Made by a program: the position numbers and the translations under genes. Below the pieces are notes generated by a model. It was not told where the DNA came from, ran no database searches, and saw nothing but the letters and a program-made list of their open reading frames with translations. From assembly GCF_014200725.1 (NCBI RefSeq), contig NZ_JACHCL010000003.1:186001-250000 (forward strand): a stretch of 64,000 bases of DNA, given 5' to 3'. Source of the DNA: Janthinobacterium silvisoli. GTDB taxonomy: Bacteria > Pseudomonadota > Gammaproteobacteria > Burkholderiales > Burkholderiaceae_D. Shown piece by piece: positions 43,945-53,021 of this stretch. The first letter of the stretch is position 1; each line of letters opens with the position of its first letter.

Positions 43945-45339
43945 ATGAGTAGCAGAATCGAACGCGACAGTTTCGGCCCGATCGACGTACCCGCCGGTCA
44001 GTTGTGGGGAGCGCAGACCCAGCGCTCGCTGGAGCACTTCCACATTTCCACGGAAAAGATGCCGCCTGAATTGATCGCCGCCCTGGCTACCGTCAAACGC
44101 GCGGCCGCCCACGTCAACCTGGACCTGGGTTTATTAAGCGGCAAGAAAGCCGTCGCCATCACGCAAGCGGCCGATGAGGTGCTGGCCGGCAAACACCACG
44201 GCGAATTTCCGCTGGCCGTCTGGCAGACGGGCTCGGGCACGCAAAGCAATATGAACATGAATGAAGTGCTGGCCAACCGGGGTTCCGAGCTGATGGGTGG
44301 CTTGCGCGGCGCCGAGCGCCTGCTGCATCCGAATGACGACGTCAACCTGGGGCAATCCTCGAACGATATCTTCCCGACGGCCATCCATGTGGCTGCCGCG
44401 CTGGCCGTCGCCAACACCGTCTTGCCCGCCCTGCGCCAGTTGCGGACCACCCTCGATGCCAAGGCCACGCAGTTTGCCGATATCGTCAAGATCGGCCGTA
44501 CCCACTTGCAAGACGCCACGCCGCTGACCCTGGGCCAGGAATTTTCCGGCTACGTGGCACAGCTGGACTTTGCCGAACATATCATCACGGCATCATTGCC
44601 ACCGCTGCTGCAACTGGCCGCCGGCGGCACGGCCGTGGGCACGGGATTGAATGCCCATGCCGAATTTGCCGACCGCATCGCCACCGAACTCGCGCGCCTG
44701 ACAGGCCAGCCATTTGCCAGCGCCAGCAACAAGTTTGCCGCCCTGGCCGCCCACGATGCGCTGGTCGCCTCGCATGGCGCACTGAAAACCCTGGCAACGG
44801 CCCTGATGAAAATTGCCAACGACGTGCGCTGGATGGCGTCCGGCCCACGTTCCGGCCTTGGCGAAATCACGATCCCTGAAAACGAACCGGGCAGCTCCAT
44901 CATGCCGGGCAAGGTCAACCCGACACAGTGCGAAGCGCTGACCATGCTGTGCTGCCAGGTTTTCGGCAACGATGTGGCCATCACGGTGGGTGGCGCGTCG
45001 GGCAATTTCGAGCTCAATGTCTTCAAGCCCTTGATTGCGCACAATTTCCTGCAGAGCGCCCGCCTGCTGGGCGATGGCATGCGCAGCTTTGACGAGCATT
45101 GCGCACACGGCATCGAAGCAAACCGCGAGCGCATCGCCGAGCTGATGGCGCGCTCCCTGATGCTGGTCACGGCACTGGCGCCGCATATCGGCTATGACAA
45201 GGCGGCGCAAATCGCCAAGCAGGCGCAGCATGAAGGCACGACCCTGAAAGAGGCGGCATTGGGACTGGGCTTTGTAACAGAGGAGCAATTTGCAACGTGG
45301 ATCGTGCCACTGGAGATGACGCGCCCCAACAAAAGCTGA
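43945..45339 (+). CDS. fumC: Fumarate hydratase class II
   Basis: The 464-residue protein starts at ATG 43945 after AAAGGG. It has the fumarase/aspartase signature [19 protein letters not shown], plus [11 protein letters not shown] and [23 protein letters not shown] substrate segments. It catalyses reversible hydration of fumarate to malate in the TCA cycle, as an oxygen-stable, iron-free tetramer. A gene for an S4 RNA-binding protein follows. Confidence 0.97.
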   Translation: MSSRIERDSFGPIDVPAGQLWGAQTQRSLEHFHISTEKMPPELIAALATVKRAAAHVNLDLGLLSGKKAVAITQAADEVLAGKHHGEFPLAVWQTGSGTQSNMNMNEVLANRGSELMGGLRGAERLLHPNDDVNLGQSSNDIFPTAIHVAAALAVANTVLPALRQLRTTLDAKATQFADIVKIGRTHLQDATPLTLGQEFSGYVAQLDFAEHIITASLPPLLQLAAGGTAVGTGLNAHAEFADRIATELARLTGQPFASASNKFAALAAHDALVASHGALKTLATALMKIANDVRWMASGPRSGLGEITIPENEPGSSIMPGKVNPTQCEALTMLCCQVFGNDVAITVGGASGNFELNVFKPLIAHNFLQSARLLGDGMRSFDEHCAHGIEANRERIAELMARSLMLVTALAPHIGYDKAAQIAKQAQHEGTTLKEAALGLGFVTEEQFATWIVPLEMTRPNKS

Positions 45340-45441
45340 AGCCCTGCCTGCATCCCGGACAGCTTGATGTAAACTAGGCGTAACAGATTGGTAGACGTCG
45401 TCATCCAGTGCTAAAAACACATTATTGCAATAAGGGATACA

Positions 45442-45657
45442 ATGCAAAAAGTAAGCTTTGATTTAACCTCCGAGTTCGTCGAGCTGAACCAGCTGCTCAA
45501 GCTGGTCGGCTTGTGTGACAGCGGTGGCGCAGGCAAGGTCATGGTCGACAGCGGCGTGGTGAAGGTCGACGGCAAGAAGGAATTGCGCAAGACAGCCAAG
45601 ATTCGCGCAGGCCAGGTGGTCAGCGTGGCCGACGTCCGCATCACCGTCGTCGGCTGA
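45442..45657 (+). CDS. S4-domain RNA-binding protein (YbcJ-like)
   Basis: The 71-residue protein has a small S4 fold: FVELNQLLKLVGLCDSGGAGK, then VMVDSGVVKVDGKKELRKTAKIRAGQ. This matches the YbcJ/RlbA-type RNA-binding proteins. The binding target is probably rRNA or ribosomal precursor, but the role is not established. An RBS-like AGGGAT lies upstream. Confidence 0.88.
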   Translation: MQKVSFDLTSEFVELNQLLKLVGLCDSGGAGKVMVDSGVVKVDGKKELRKTAKIRAGQVVSVADVRITVVG

Positions 45658-45763
45658 CGATGGGAGCCTGGGGCGCAGCCGCGCTCCAGGGCAAGCACCG
45701 CAGCTGAGTGCATGGCTCCAGAGACTGTTTCATATATTCATCGATATGCGGAAGGGGGAAGCC

Positions 45764-46054
45764 ATGGACCATCCCGAGCACGGCACACACGATCAGGAAC
45801 GCCTGATCGCTGATTTGCGGCAAGTCATAGAGAATGCGGAAGAATTGCTCCGCAACACAGATAAATACACGAGCAGCCTGTATCAAAGCGCCCGCGCCAG
45901 GCTGGAAGTCGCGCTGGTAGCTGCCATGGCTGAGCTGAGCCGCTTCGAAGAAGAACAGCTGGCGCGCATGATGGCGGCCACTGAAGCGGCCAACGCACTA
46001 TGCCACGATCAGACGGGCGAAGCACGCCTGTTGCGCGCCTTTAGCCAGCCTTGA
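45764..46054 (+). CDS. DUF883/ElaB-like protein lacking a membrane helix
   Basis: The 96-residue product starts at ATG 45764 after GAAGGGGGAA. Residues 13-50 (LIADLRQVIENAEELLRNT) resemble the YqjD/ElaB (DUF883) helical domain, a ribosome-associated inner-membrane anchor family. The usual C-terminal membrane helix is absent; a short helical tail replaces it (EEEQLARMMAATEAANALC). It may be a soluble derivative. It ends just before the convergent bufferin maturase gene. Confidence 0.65.
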   Translation: MDHPEHGTHDQERLIADLRQVIENAEELLRNTDKYTSSLYQSARARLEVALVAAMAELSRFEEEQLARMMAATEAANALCHDQTGEARLLRAFSQP

Positions 46055-46061
46055 TAGCGCT

Positions 46062-47696
46062 TTAACGCATTTCAATCAATACCGCATGCGCCAGCCAGTG
46101 GCGCAACTGGCCACCCAGGTCGAACGCATCATCGAACTCAAACGCCGCATCGAGCGCGGCGCCAAACACCTGCCCCTGCTGCAGCAGCGACAGCGCCGCA
46201 TGCGCCGCTGCATCGAGTACAACCGCCTGCGCCTTCCACTGTGGCCGGCACACCAGCACATAAGTATCGCCAGCCAATTCCCCGGGAAATACACCCTTGC
46301 TGTCACCCTCCTGATGCGCTTGCCACAAGGCCAGCACTTGCCATGGCGAAGCGATCAGGGAGCATGCAGGATGCACGGCAAAGCGGCTCGTTTCGAGCTG
46401 GTCCGGCGTCAATGACGCCAGGCTGCTGGCCGGCAAACCGGCCGCATCGGGCGCGTAATGAGCCAGGTGCAAGGCCCATTCCAGGCGCGCCATATCAGGT
46501 AGATACGGCAATTCGGCCGCAGGCGGAAAGTCGTCGAGGAAGGTCGAAAAATGGCTGCCGAACTGGTTCAGGTCAGGATCTTGCGAAGGATAAACATTGC
46601 CATAGGCGCGCGCCAGGCCGCTAAAAAATTCCTCGCCCACCAGCGCCAGCACGACAGGATAAGCATGGCCCAGGGTGCGTCGCCAGGTGGCACCCAGGTT
46701 GCCGCGGTACAAGGCCAGACGCTCGGGGCTCGATGAGCCTGCAAATTGCTGCAAGGCGGCATCGTTGTATGCCATATCGAATAGCGCGGCGGCAAATGCT
46801 TGCTGGCCTGCCTCCAGCGCAGGGTCCGGCAGCGCGGGCGCCATCGAACCACTTGAAGCTTGCCATGGCACAGGCGGCCGGTGCGGCGCCATGAGGCTGC
46901 GCGCCTTGTCCGCTTCACCCAGCAAGACCTCCAGCGCGGGCACATCCGTATCCCATTCGATCAGGGCCGGTACCTGGCCAAAGCGCTGCAAGGCAGCTTT
47001 GTACAAGGCCCAGACGGGTTCAGCAACACGCGCGCCGTGATGGTCGATCACCGCATGCGGCGTGACCAGGTGGCCGGCAAGGTGGAATTCGCCCACGCTG
47101 CCCGGCGCGATGGCTTGCATGGCTGCCAGCGCATCTTCGCCGTGGTTGCATTGGTTTACATACAGGTTGTTGATGTCGAGCAGCAAGCCACAGCCGCTGC
47201 GGCGGGCCAGTTCAGCCAGGAATTGCGCTTCGCTCATGGTGTCGCCATGAAAACGCAGATAAGTGGAGACATTCTCCAGCAAGATCGGCCTTTTCAAGAC
47301 ATCTTGCACCCGCCCAACCCGCGCGCACAGCAAGTCCAGCGCCACGCTATCGAGGCGCAAAGGCAGCAAATCATTGAATTGATGCTGTGCTACGGCGCCC
47401 CAGCACAGGTGTTCCGACACCAGCGCTGGTTCGATCTGCTCTACCAGTTGGCGCACGCGCTCCAGATGCTGCTCGGAAAACCCCTGCGCCGAGCCCAACC
47501 CCAGGCCCACGCCATGCAGGCTGAGCGCATAGTCGGCACGCAAGGTGGACAACACTTGCCAATCCCAGCCGGAACGGGCCAGATAGTTTTCCGTGTGCAC
47601 TTCCAGCCAGTCCACAGCGGGCCGGGCTGCCAGGAAGTCGCGGTAATGGCTGGCGCGCAAGCCAACGCCCACGCCAGCGAGCGCATGGGTGGGCAA
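46062..47696 (-). CDS. Fused bufferin maturase: MNIO (DUF692) plus DUF2063
   Basis: The 544-residue protein fuses two normally separate partners. Residues about 1-275 are an MNIO (DUF692) TIM barrel with likely iron ligands and conserved residues His61, Glu95-His96, Glu141-Asn142, Asp174, His205/His209 and Glu247. Residues about 296-544 are DUF2063 ([37 protein letters not shown]). In bufferin and related RiPP loci the MNIO oxidises Cys of the precursor and the DUF2063 partner binds it. The best start is a TTG (47694-47696), without a clear ribosome binding site. The bufferin-like precursor is 23 bases upstream. Confidence 0.88.
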   Translation of the reverse strand: MPTHALAGVGVGLRASHYRDFLAARPAVDWLEVHTENYLARSGWDWQVLSTLRADYALSLHGVGLGLGSAQGFSEQHLERVRQLVEQIEPALVSEHLCWGAVAQHQFNDLLPLRLDSVALDLLCARVGRVQDVLKRPILLENVSTYLRFHGDTMSEAQFLAELARRSGCGLLLDINNLYVNQCNHGEDALAAMQAIAPGSVGEFHLAGHLVTPHAVIDHHGARVAEPVWALYKAALQRFGQVPALIEWDTDVPALEVLLGEADKARSLMAPHRPPVPWQASSGSMAPALPDPALEAGQQAFAAALFDMAYNDAALQQFAGSSSPERLALYRGNLGATWRRTLGHAYPVVLALVGEEFFSGLARAYGNVYPSQDPDLNQFGSHFSTFLDDFPPAAELPYLPDMARLEWALHLAHYAPDAAGLPASSLASLTPDQLETSRFAVHPACSLIASPWQVLALWQAHQEGDSKGVFPGELAGDTYVLVCRPQWKAQAVVLDAAAHAALSLLQQGQVFGAALDAAFEFDDAFDLGGQLRHWLAHAVLIEMR

Positions 47697-47719
47697 GGGC
47701 GTGCGTGCAGCGGCGATGA

Positions 47720-48010
47720 TTACTGGGCCTTTTTAGCAGCCTTGGCCGGCTTCAGGGAACCGCCAGCCTGGGTGCACGTGCCCTTGGCAACATAGGCCCA
47801 TTCGCCAGGCAAGTTATCTTGTGTCGCCTGCCCGGCGCAGGAATGGGCGCCGTCGGCCGAGGCACAGTCATTCAGTCCCGCTTTGGCGACGCCGTAGCAT
47901 TTTTCCTTGTCGCCAGTAGTGGCGGGCGCATCGTGCGCCGCTGCGCTGACGGTGCTGGCGGCGCACAGGCCTGCGAGAGCAGCGGCGACGAAAGCTTGAC
48001 GTTTGTTCAT
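47720..48010 (-). CDS. Bufferin-like (DUF2282, BufA1-type) RiPP precursor
   Basis: This 96-residue protein starts at ATG 48010 after GAGGATC and has a signal peptide (about 1-24). The mature part has four cysteines, Cys38, Cys49, Cys58 and Cys79, in [19 protein letters not shown] and YVAKGTC, the DUF2282 pattern. Bufferins are exported metallophores with Cys-derived heterocycles that bind copper or other metals. The C-terminal tail is Lys- and Ala-rich. The maturase gene follows in the same transcript. The modifications themselves cannot be seen in DNA. Confidence 0.88.
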   Translation of the reverse strand: MNKRQAFVAAALAGLCAASTVSAAAHDAPATTGDKEKCYGVAKAGLNDCASADGAHSCAGQATQDNLPGEWAYVAKGTCTQAGGSLKPAKAAKKAQ

Positions 48011-48075
48011 GGTGATCCTCGTGCAAATGGTAAGTGATGAGTTCAGGAGCTTGCGCCGCGGCACTGCCCTGCAAC

Positions 48076-48109
48076 TGGCGGCACAGTGATTCTACTGAAT
48101 TGGCGGCAC
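48076..48109. promoter_or_regulatory. Direct repeats upstream of the bufferin precursor
   Basis: TGGCGGCAC occurs at 48076-48084 and 48101-48109, 25 bases apart, about 66-99 bases upstream of the precursor start. On the coding strand they read GTGCCGCCA. They could be a regulator site for metal-responsive control. The regulator cannot be identified. Confidence 0.4.
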
Positions 48110-48152
48110 TATGGCGAACATTCCGTTTTTATGGCCAAAGGAAGAGCAGGTA

Positions 48153-48198
48153 AAAAAAACAAAAAGCCCACAACACCGTTAATAACGGTGGTGTGGGC
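48153..48198 (-). terminator. Intrinsic terminator after the YjfB gene
   Basis: On the minus strand, an almost perfect 15-bp stem (48166-48180 with 48184-48198, one G-T pair) is followed by a T-rich run at 48153-48165. It lies just downstream of the YjfB stop at 48245. The hairpin also isolates the bufferin transcript. Confidence 0.88.
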
Positions 48199-48244
48199 AG
48201 CTTGAATCTCGTCAGGCGCTGGAAAGCCGCGCCTGATGACGCGC

Positions 48245-48445
48245 TCAGGCGGTCGTGTTGATACGGTTACCCAGGTGAGCAGGCAGGTTTGGCGCCGCAG
48301 GCACAGGTGGCAAAGCGGCCAGCAAGGCGGTCGCCGTTGAGCTCTGCACTTCCTGCGCTTTTTTCAATACGGACAAGCCGACAGCTTGCCGCGTCCCTGT
48401 CTCCGCCATCGTGGTTGACAGTTGAGCAATGCTTCCAACGTCCAT
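48245..48445 (-). CDS. YjfB-family putative motility protein
   Basis: The 66-residue product starts at ATG 48445, seven bases after TGGAGA. The pattern MDVGSIAQLSTTMAETGTRQ, with SVLKKAQEVQSS and ATALLAALP, is the YjfB family, small proteins often co-regulated with flagellar genes. No flagellar locus is adjacent. A strong terminator follows. Confidence 0.8.
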   Translation of the reverse strand: MDVGSIAQLSTTMAETGTRQAVGLSVLKKAQEVQSSTATALLAALPPVPAAPNLPAHLGNRINTTA

Positions 48446-48503
48446 AGCGTTCTCCAGTGAAGGTCTACCCCTGTTAACGGGTGCTGCTGGCAATACTTTA
48501 GTC

Positions 48504-49040
48504 TTATTTTGCCAGCCTGTCTTTATGCCACTGCAGCAGCCAGGCCAGCACATCTTCGCAGGCATTCAAATCCAGCCAGACCAGGCCCTCGCGCAAGCCG
48601 TCTGGCGCAGGGCTGTCCGACGCTACCGCGATTACATGCAAATCATGTGGATACAGCGGCATTTGCCCTACTTCGGCACGAAATACTTCCAGCTTCGGGA
48701 TGGGATCTTGCTTGAAGCCTTCCACCAGGGTCAGGTCCGCCGGCCCCATGCGGGCCAACTGCTGGGCCAGGGTCGGCTCGGGCGCACCACGCAGTTCATG
48801 TACGATGGCATAACGATACGGCGAAGCCACCAGTACCTCGGCCGCGCCAGCCAGGCGCAAACGGGCGCTATCCTTCTGTGGCGGCTCCAGTGACAGGTCA
48901 TGGTGGCTGTGCTTGACCAGGTTGACGCGCAAGCCGCGCGCCGCCAGCTGCTGCACCACATATTCCAGCAACGTGGTCTTGCCGCTGCCGGAACGGCCTA
49001 TCACGCCCAGTACCGGATGAGCGGGCATGGATATTTGCAT
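48504..49040 (-). CDS. mobB: Molybdopterin-guanine dinucleotide biosynthesis adaptor MobB
   Basis: The 178-residue protein has the Walker [15 protein letters not shown] and the segments [14 protein letters not shown] and [18 protein letters not shown], typical of MobB. MobB binds GTP and helps MobA attach GMP to molybdopterin. A second in-frame ATG (49028) exists, but GAGGACG fits the first start. Other molybdenum-cofactor genes are not in the window. Confidence 0.93.
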   Translation of the reverse strand: MQISMPAHPVLGVIGRSGSGKTTLLEYVVQQLAARGLRVNLVKHSHHDLSLEPPQKDSARLRLAGAAEVLVASPYRYAIVHELRGAPEPTLAQQLARMGPADLTLVEGFKQDPIPKLEVFRAEVGQMPLYPHDLHVIAVASDSPAPDGLREGLVWLDLNACEDVLAWLLQWHKDRLAK

Positions 49041-49103
49041 TATTGTCGTCCTCTTTGCTCAGTGACTGTTGCGTATTATACGCAGCCCACCTGGCGCTCT
49101 ACC

Positions 49104-50531
49104 TCATCCTTGCCCCTCCCCGTCTGCAGCAGCCAGCATGCCCAAAGACGCCGGCGCCCTCTCATCAAGCAGCCCTTTCCTTTTACGCCGCCGGCCCAGC
49201 GACTGCGGCGTGCTCTTGCCGCCGCTATTGCCACTTCTTGCGCTTTTAACATTGGCCGCCAGCGCATTCCTGGCGCCCCGGGCCAATTGCCGGTGGGCCG
49301 CGATCGCCCCCGCCTCGGCATCGGACATGGCAGGCGCGGACGATGCAGCCACGCTCACGGGCGCAAAATCGGCGGCGCGCAAATCAGCCTCCCAGACAGC
49401 GCGCTGCGCCTGAACACTGTCGGGCACGACAGGCGCTGGCCGTGGCTGCGCCAGCAGCAATGCCGCCTCCAGGCTACCGGCCGCCGCCACGCGCGCGCCC
49501 ATGGCAGGCAAGGCGCCGCCATCGCCGTGGCAAAAACGCTGCAAGATGGTTTTGATGATGGAGGTATGGTCCAGCACCTCATGACAGACGCTGGCGGGAG
49601 CCACCAGTGGCGACACCAGCAGGGCCGGCACGCGCACACCGTACTGGCGAAATGCAGGATCATCATCCTCGGCTGCACCAGGAACCACGTGATCGAACAG
49701 GCCGCCGTGTTCGTCGTAGCAAATGATGAGCAGCGTGCGCGGCCAGCCCGCCCCCTGAGACAGCGCCTGGTACACCTGCGCCACCAGCGCCTGGCCGGCG
49801 CGGATATCGGCTGGCGGATGGTCGTCATTGGCAAAGAAATGGGGATCGATCCAGCTAACCGAGGGCAAGGCGCCCGCCAGCGCATCACCGATAAAACCGT
49901 AGCGGCGCTGGCGCGAACCGAACGGCTCATAACATTCGGATGAGCGGTAATGGTCGTCCGTCAAGGCCAGGCTCCACGGTTTCCAGGCAGAATAAAATTT
50001 CCAGCTGACCAGGGAACGTTCCAGCTGGCGTACAAACGATTTGTTGCCATACAGCGGTACACGCCGGCTATCCTTGCTGCCAGCCGCCCTGCCGCTAAGC
50101 GCATACAGGCGGTTCGGCCAGGTTGCGCCCGGCACTGAGCTGTACCAGCGGTCACAGACGCAGAATTGCTGTGCCAGGAAGTCGTACGTGGGCAAATCGG
50201 CGGCGTTGTAATAGCCCATCACCAGACCGGGGTCAGGGTCGCCCGGATGGGTTTGCGCGTAATCGTCGACAAACCCGCCATTCCTGTTTTGCAGCTGCAC
50301 CGCCACCGAGGCGCCCGTATGCGATGGGTCTTGCTCAGGGCCAAATGCCGTGCGCTGCAAATGATGGATGGGATAACTCACGCCGGCATGCGTGTTGGCG
50401 TGTCCGACGCGCAAGCCATCAATATCGCTACGCCCGCCCTCCAGGCTCAAATAGCCCAGCATATGGTCAAAGGAACGGTTTTCCATCATCAGCACGACGA
50501 TATGGTCGATCTGCGCCAGATTGCTCGCCAT
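49104..50531 (-). CDS. Phospholipase C/acid phosphatase-like phosphoesterase
   Basis: The 475-residue protein starts at ATG 50531 after GGGAG. It has the phosphoesterase family signature IDHIVVLMMENRSFDHMLGY, and downstream segments WYSSVPGATWPNRLYALSG, DPHFFANDDHPP and CYDEHGGLFDHV that supply metal ligands. This is the fold of PlcN/AcpA-type enzymes. No signal peptide is seen, although many relatives have a Tat signal. The C-terminal 90 residues are Ala-rich and end in a basic KSTPQSLGRRRKRKG stretch. Confidence 0.85.
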   Translation of the reverse strand: MASNLAQIDHIVVLMMENRSFDHMLGYLSLEGGRSDIDGLRVGHANTHAGVSYPIHHLQRTAFGPEQDPSHTGASVAVQLQNRNGGFVDDYAQTHPGDPDPGLVMGYYNAADLPTYDFLAQQFCVCDRWYSSVPGATWPNRLYALSGRAAGSKDSRRVPLYGNKSFVRQLERSLVSWKFYSAWKPWSLALTDDHYRSSECYEPFGSRQRRYGFIGDALAGALPSVSWIDPHFFANDDHPPADIRAGQALVAQVYQALSQGAGWPRTLLIICYDEHGGLFDHVVPGAAEDDDPAFRQYGVRVPALLVSPLVAPASVCHEVLDHTSIIKTILQRFCHGDGGALPAMGARVAAAGSLEAALLLAQPRPAPVVPDSVQAQRAVWEADLRAADFAPVSVAASSAPAMSDAEAGAIAAHRQLARGARNALAANVKSARSGNSGGKSTPQSLGRRRKRKGLLDERAPASLGMLAAADGEGQG

Positions 50532-50672
50532 TATTGAACTCCCAAGCCCAGAACTTCCGGCCTGCCTGCGCCCGAGGCGCACAGCGGCGCCAACAGAAGT
50601 TCGACCCAGGCTCGGCTGCCGGGTTCCCCTGGCCTTAGCCTGGCTTGATATGCAACAACGTCCGGCCTGGCA

Positions 50673-51323
50673 TCAGTACGGCATCTTGTAGCGATAGCCC
50701 TTGAAGTTGAAGATGGCCGCCTTCGGCTGCAGTTTTTCCAGCACCAGTCCAGGCGCCAGCTCCTCGCCTTCATGGCGTAGCACCTTGTCGATCAGCAGCA
50801 GACGGTCTTCCGGATTCTTCGAGTAAATATAACCGCCCAGGACTATCGGTGGAATTTGCTGCCGTATCGGTTCGGGCAAGTCGCGCAAGCCGGGTATCAC
50901 TTCTTCCGCTGGCACGCTGGCTGGCGCCGCCGCTTCAACCCTGGCGACGGGCTGAGGCTGGGGCTGGGGTTGCGGTTTGGATTCAGGCACGGGCGCCATC
51001 TTGACGGGTGCAGGCGCCAATGTTGGCGCTGGCGTTGCCGCCACCGTCGCGGGGGCGGAGGGAGCGGCAGGCAAAGGTAGCGGCACAGGCGCGGCAGCCA
51101 CCGGGGCTGGCGCAGCAATCTTCTGCTGCCAAGGCTGCCACCACAGCAATGCCGCCAGCACGGCCAGGCTGGCGGCGCCCAGCCCCAGCCACACTGGCAA
51201 GCGGCTATTGCCAGCCACGCCGTGCACATGGTGCAAGGGAAACTGGGGCGCGTGGATGGATGGCAACTCGCCCAATTGACGCTCGGCCTGCGATTTTTTC
51301 AGTGCTTCCAGAATATACGACAT
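50673..51323 (-). CDS. gspB: Type II secretion assembly protein GspB
   Basis: The 216-residue product starts at ATG 51323, one base after the gspA stop. MSYILEALKKSQAERQLGEL is the typical GspB opening. A membrane helix follows (WLGLGAASLAVLAALLWW), then a Pro- and Ala-rich linker and the C-terminal GspB domain (GGYIYSKNPEDRLLLIDKVL, FNFKGYRYKMPY). GspAB complexes insert the secretin through peptidoglycan. No other gsp gene is adjacent. Confidence 0.92.
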   Translation of the reverse strand: MSYILEALKKSQAERQLGELPSIHAPQFPLHHVHGVAGNSRLPVWLGLGAASLAVLAALLWWQPWQQKIAAPAPVAAAPVPLPLPAAPSAPATVAATPAPTLAPAPVKMAPVPESKPQPQPQPQPVARVEAAAPASVPAEEVIPGLRDLPEPIRQQIPPIVLGGYIYSKNPEDRLLLIDKVLRHEGEELAPGLVLEKLQPKAAIFNFKGYRYKMPY

Positions 51324-51324
51324 C

Positions 51325-52944
51325 TTATTTCCCCGCGACCATGGCCGCTGTGGCTGCTGTAGCTGCCGTCGCATCCGACAGGCGCGGCTCTGTATTGTTG
51401 TCGCCCAGCTGCATCAGGCGCATGAAAGTCTTCGGTCCCGCCAGGCCATCGGCCTTCAGTTGCTGTTCTTGCTGGAAGCCGCGCAGCAGCTTTTGCATCG
51501 CATCGTCCAGCGGCAAGTTGTCGGCCGGCGGTGGCAAGCCATGCAATTGCGCCAGGCGGCGCGCCAGCCAGTCCACATCGGGGCCACGCGCGCCGACGGG
51601 CACTTCATCGCGCCAGCCGCGCGGCGCGCGCCAGAACGTGACGAAACTGCCATCGCTACGCTGTGCCAGTTCTGCCAGCGGCAAGGTTTGATGTTTGCCA
51701 TCGACCAGCACACTGGCTTGCTCGCCATGCACACCTGTCAGCAAAAGCAGTTGCTCCGCGCCGCCATCGCCGGACAAGGTCAGCATGGCCGGCCGGTCCA
51801 GCACGCGCAGCTCGGCGATACCGCCGCGGCTTTGCAGGCAGCGCAAGCCGGCGCGGGCGCCCGCCTGGCAGGCATCGCCCACTGGCAGTTGCTCGCCCCA
51901 CAAGCTGGCCAGCTGGCGCAAGACGGCGTCGCGGTCGGGCGCAGCCACTTTGGCGGCCGGCGCGACAGCAGGCGCTGGCTTAACCGCAGCCACCGGCGCC
52001 GCCGCATGCAACGGTGCGGAGACTGGCGCGGGCACAAAATGCCAGGCCAGTGCCGCCGTCACCACGGCGCCGGCCAGCACGCCCGCCGCCACTTGCGGCC
52101 AGCGCCAGGCCTGCACGGACGATTTACTTCCCTCTTCCGCAAACACTTCCTGCGCCGCCCGGCGCAAGATCTTGCGCGTCACTTGCCGCTGGTTTTCCAC
52201 ATAGGCACCCAGCAATGCACGGTCGCACAGCAAGTTGATGCGGCGCGGCACACCATGGCTCAGGGCATGGATTTGCGCCATCAGGCTGGCAGAGAATGGC
52301 TGCTGCGCCGTACTGCCTGCCACTGCCAGCCGGTGGTGGATGTAGCTGGCCGTCTCATCGGCCGACAGGGACCCCAGGTGATAGCGCGCAATCACGCGCT
52401 GCGCCAGCTGCTCCAGTTCCGGCCTGGCCAGCATGGCGCGCAATTCAGGCTGGCCGATCAAAATGATTTGCAGCAGCTTGCGCTCGCTCGTTTCCAGATT
52501 CGTCAGCAAACGCAACTGCTCCAGCACCGCAGCCGACAGGTTTTGCGCTTCGTCAATGATCAGCACATTGTTCTTGCCCTGTGCGTGGCTGGCCAGCAAA
52601 TGCGTGTTGATCGCGTCGACATAACCTTTCACGCTGGCCACGCCGGGCGCCAGGCTGATTCGGAATTCCTCGCAGATCGAGTGCAGCAATTCCTCGACCG
52701 ACAGCTTGGGATTGAAGATATAGGCCAGCTGGCAATTCTCGGGTATCTGCTCCATGAAACAGCGGCACACGGTAGTCTTGCCAGCGCCGATTTCCCCTGT
52801 CAGCAAGACAAAACCGCCGCCGCTGCCCACGCCATACAGCAAATGGGCCAGCGCTTCGCGGTGGCGTTCGCTCATGAACAGATAGCGGGGATCGGGGGCG
52901 ATCGAAAACGGCGATTGTTTGAGCTGAAAATAATGCGTGTACAT
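51325..52944 (-). CDS. gspA: Type II secretion ATPase-like protein GspA/ExeA
   Basis: The 539-residue protein has an AAA ATPase (about 1-270) with Walker A TGEIGAGKTT, Walker B LIIDEAQNLS and the arginine-rich HGVPRRINLLCD. A membrane helix lies near 285-305, and a Pro/Ala linker follows. The C-terminus carries a peptidoglycan-binding domain (about 440-525, LLRGFQQEQQLKADGLAGP). ExeA-type ATPases with GspB remodel the cell wall for secretin assembly. The gene pair is orphan here. Confidence 0.92.
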   Translation of the reverse strand: MYTHYFQLKQSPFSIAPDPRYLFMSERHREALAHLLYGVGSGGGFVLLTGEIGAGKTTVCRCFMEQIPENCQLAYIFNPKLSVEELLHSICEEFRISLAPGVASVKGYVDAINTHLLASHAQGKNNVLIIDEAQNLSAAVLEQLRLLTNLETSERKLLQIILIGQPELRAMLARPELEQLAQRVIARYHLGSLSADETASYIHHRLAVAGSTAQQPFSASLMAQIHALSHGVPRRINLLCDRALLGAYVENQRQVTRKILRRAAQEVFAEEGSKSSVQAWRWPQVAAGVLAGAVVTAALAWHFVPAPVSAPLHAAAPVAAVKPAPAVAPAAKVAAPDRDAVLRQLASLWGEQLPVGDACQAGARAGLRCLQSRGGIAELRVLDRPAMLTLSGDGGAEQLLLLTGVHGEQASVLVDGKHQTLPLAELAQRSDGSFVTFWRAPRGWRDEVPVGARGPDVDWLARRLAQLHGLPPPADNLPLDDAMQKLLRGFQQEQQLKADGLAGPKTFMRLMQLGDNNTEPRLSDATAATAATAAMVAGK

Positions 52945-53021
52945 GAAGACCCTGCAGATGGAGTATCAGGTGGCGCAGTCAGGCGCCGAGTTAACAGACA
53001 AAATACAGACAAGCTGCACAC

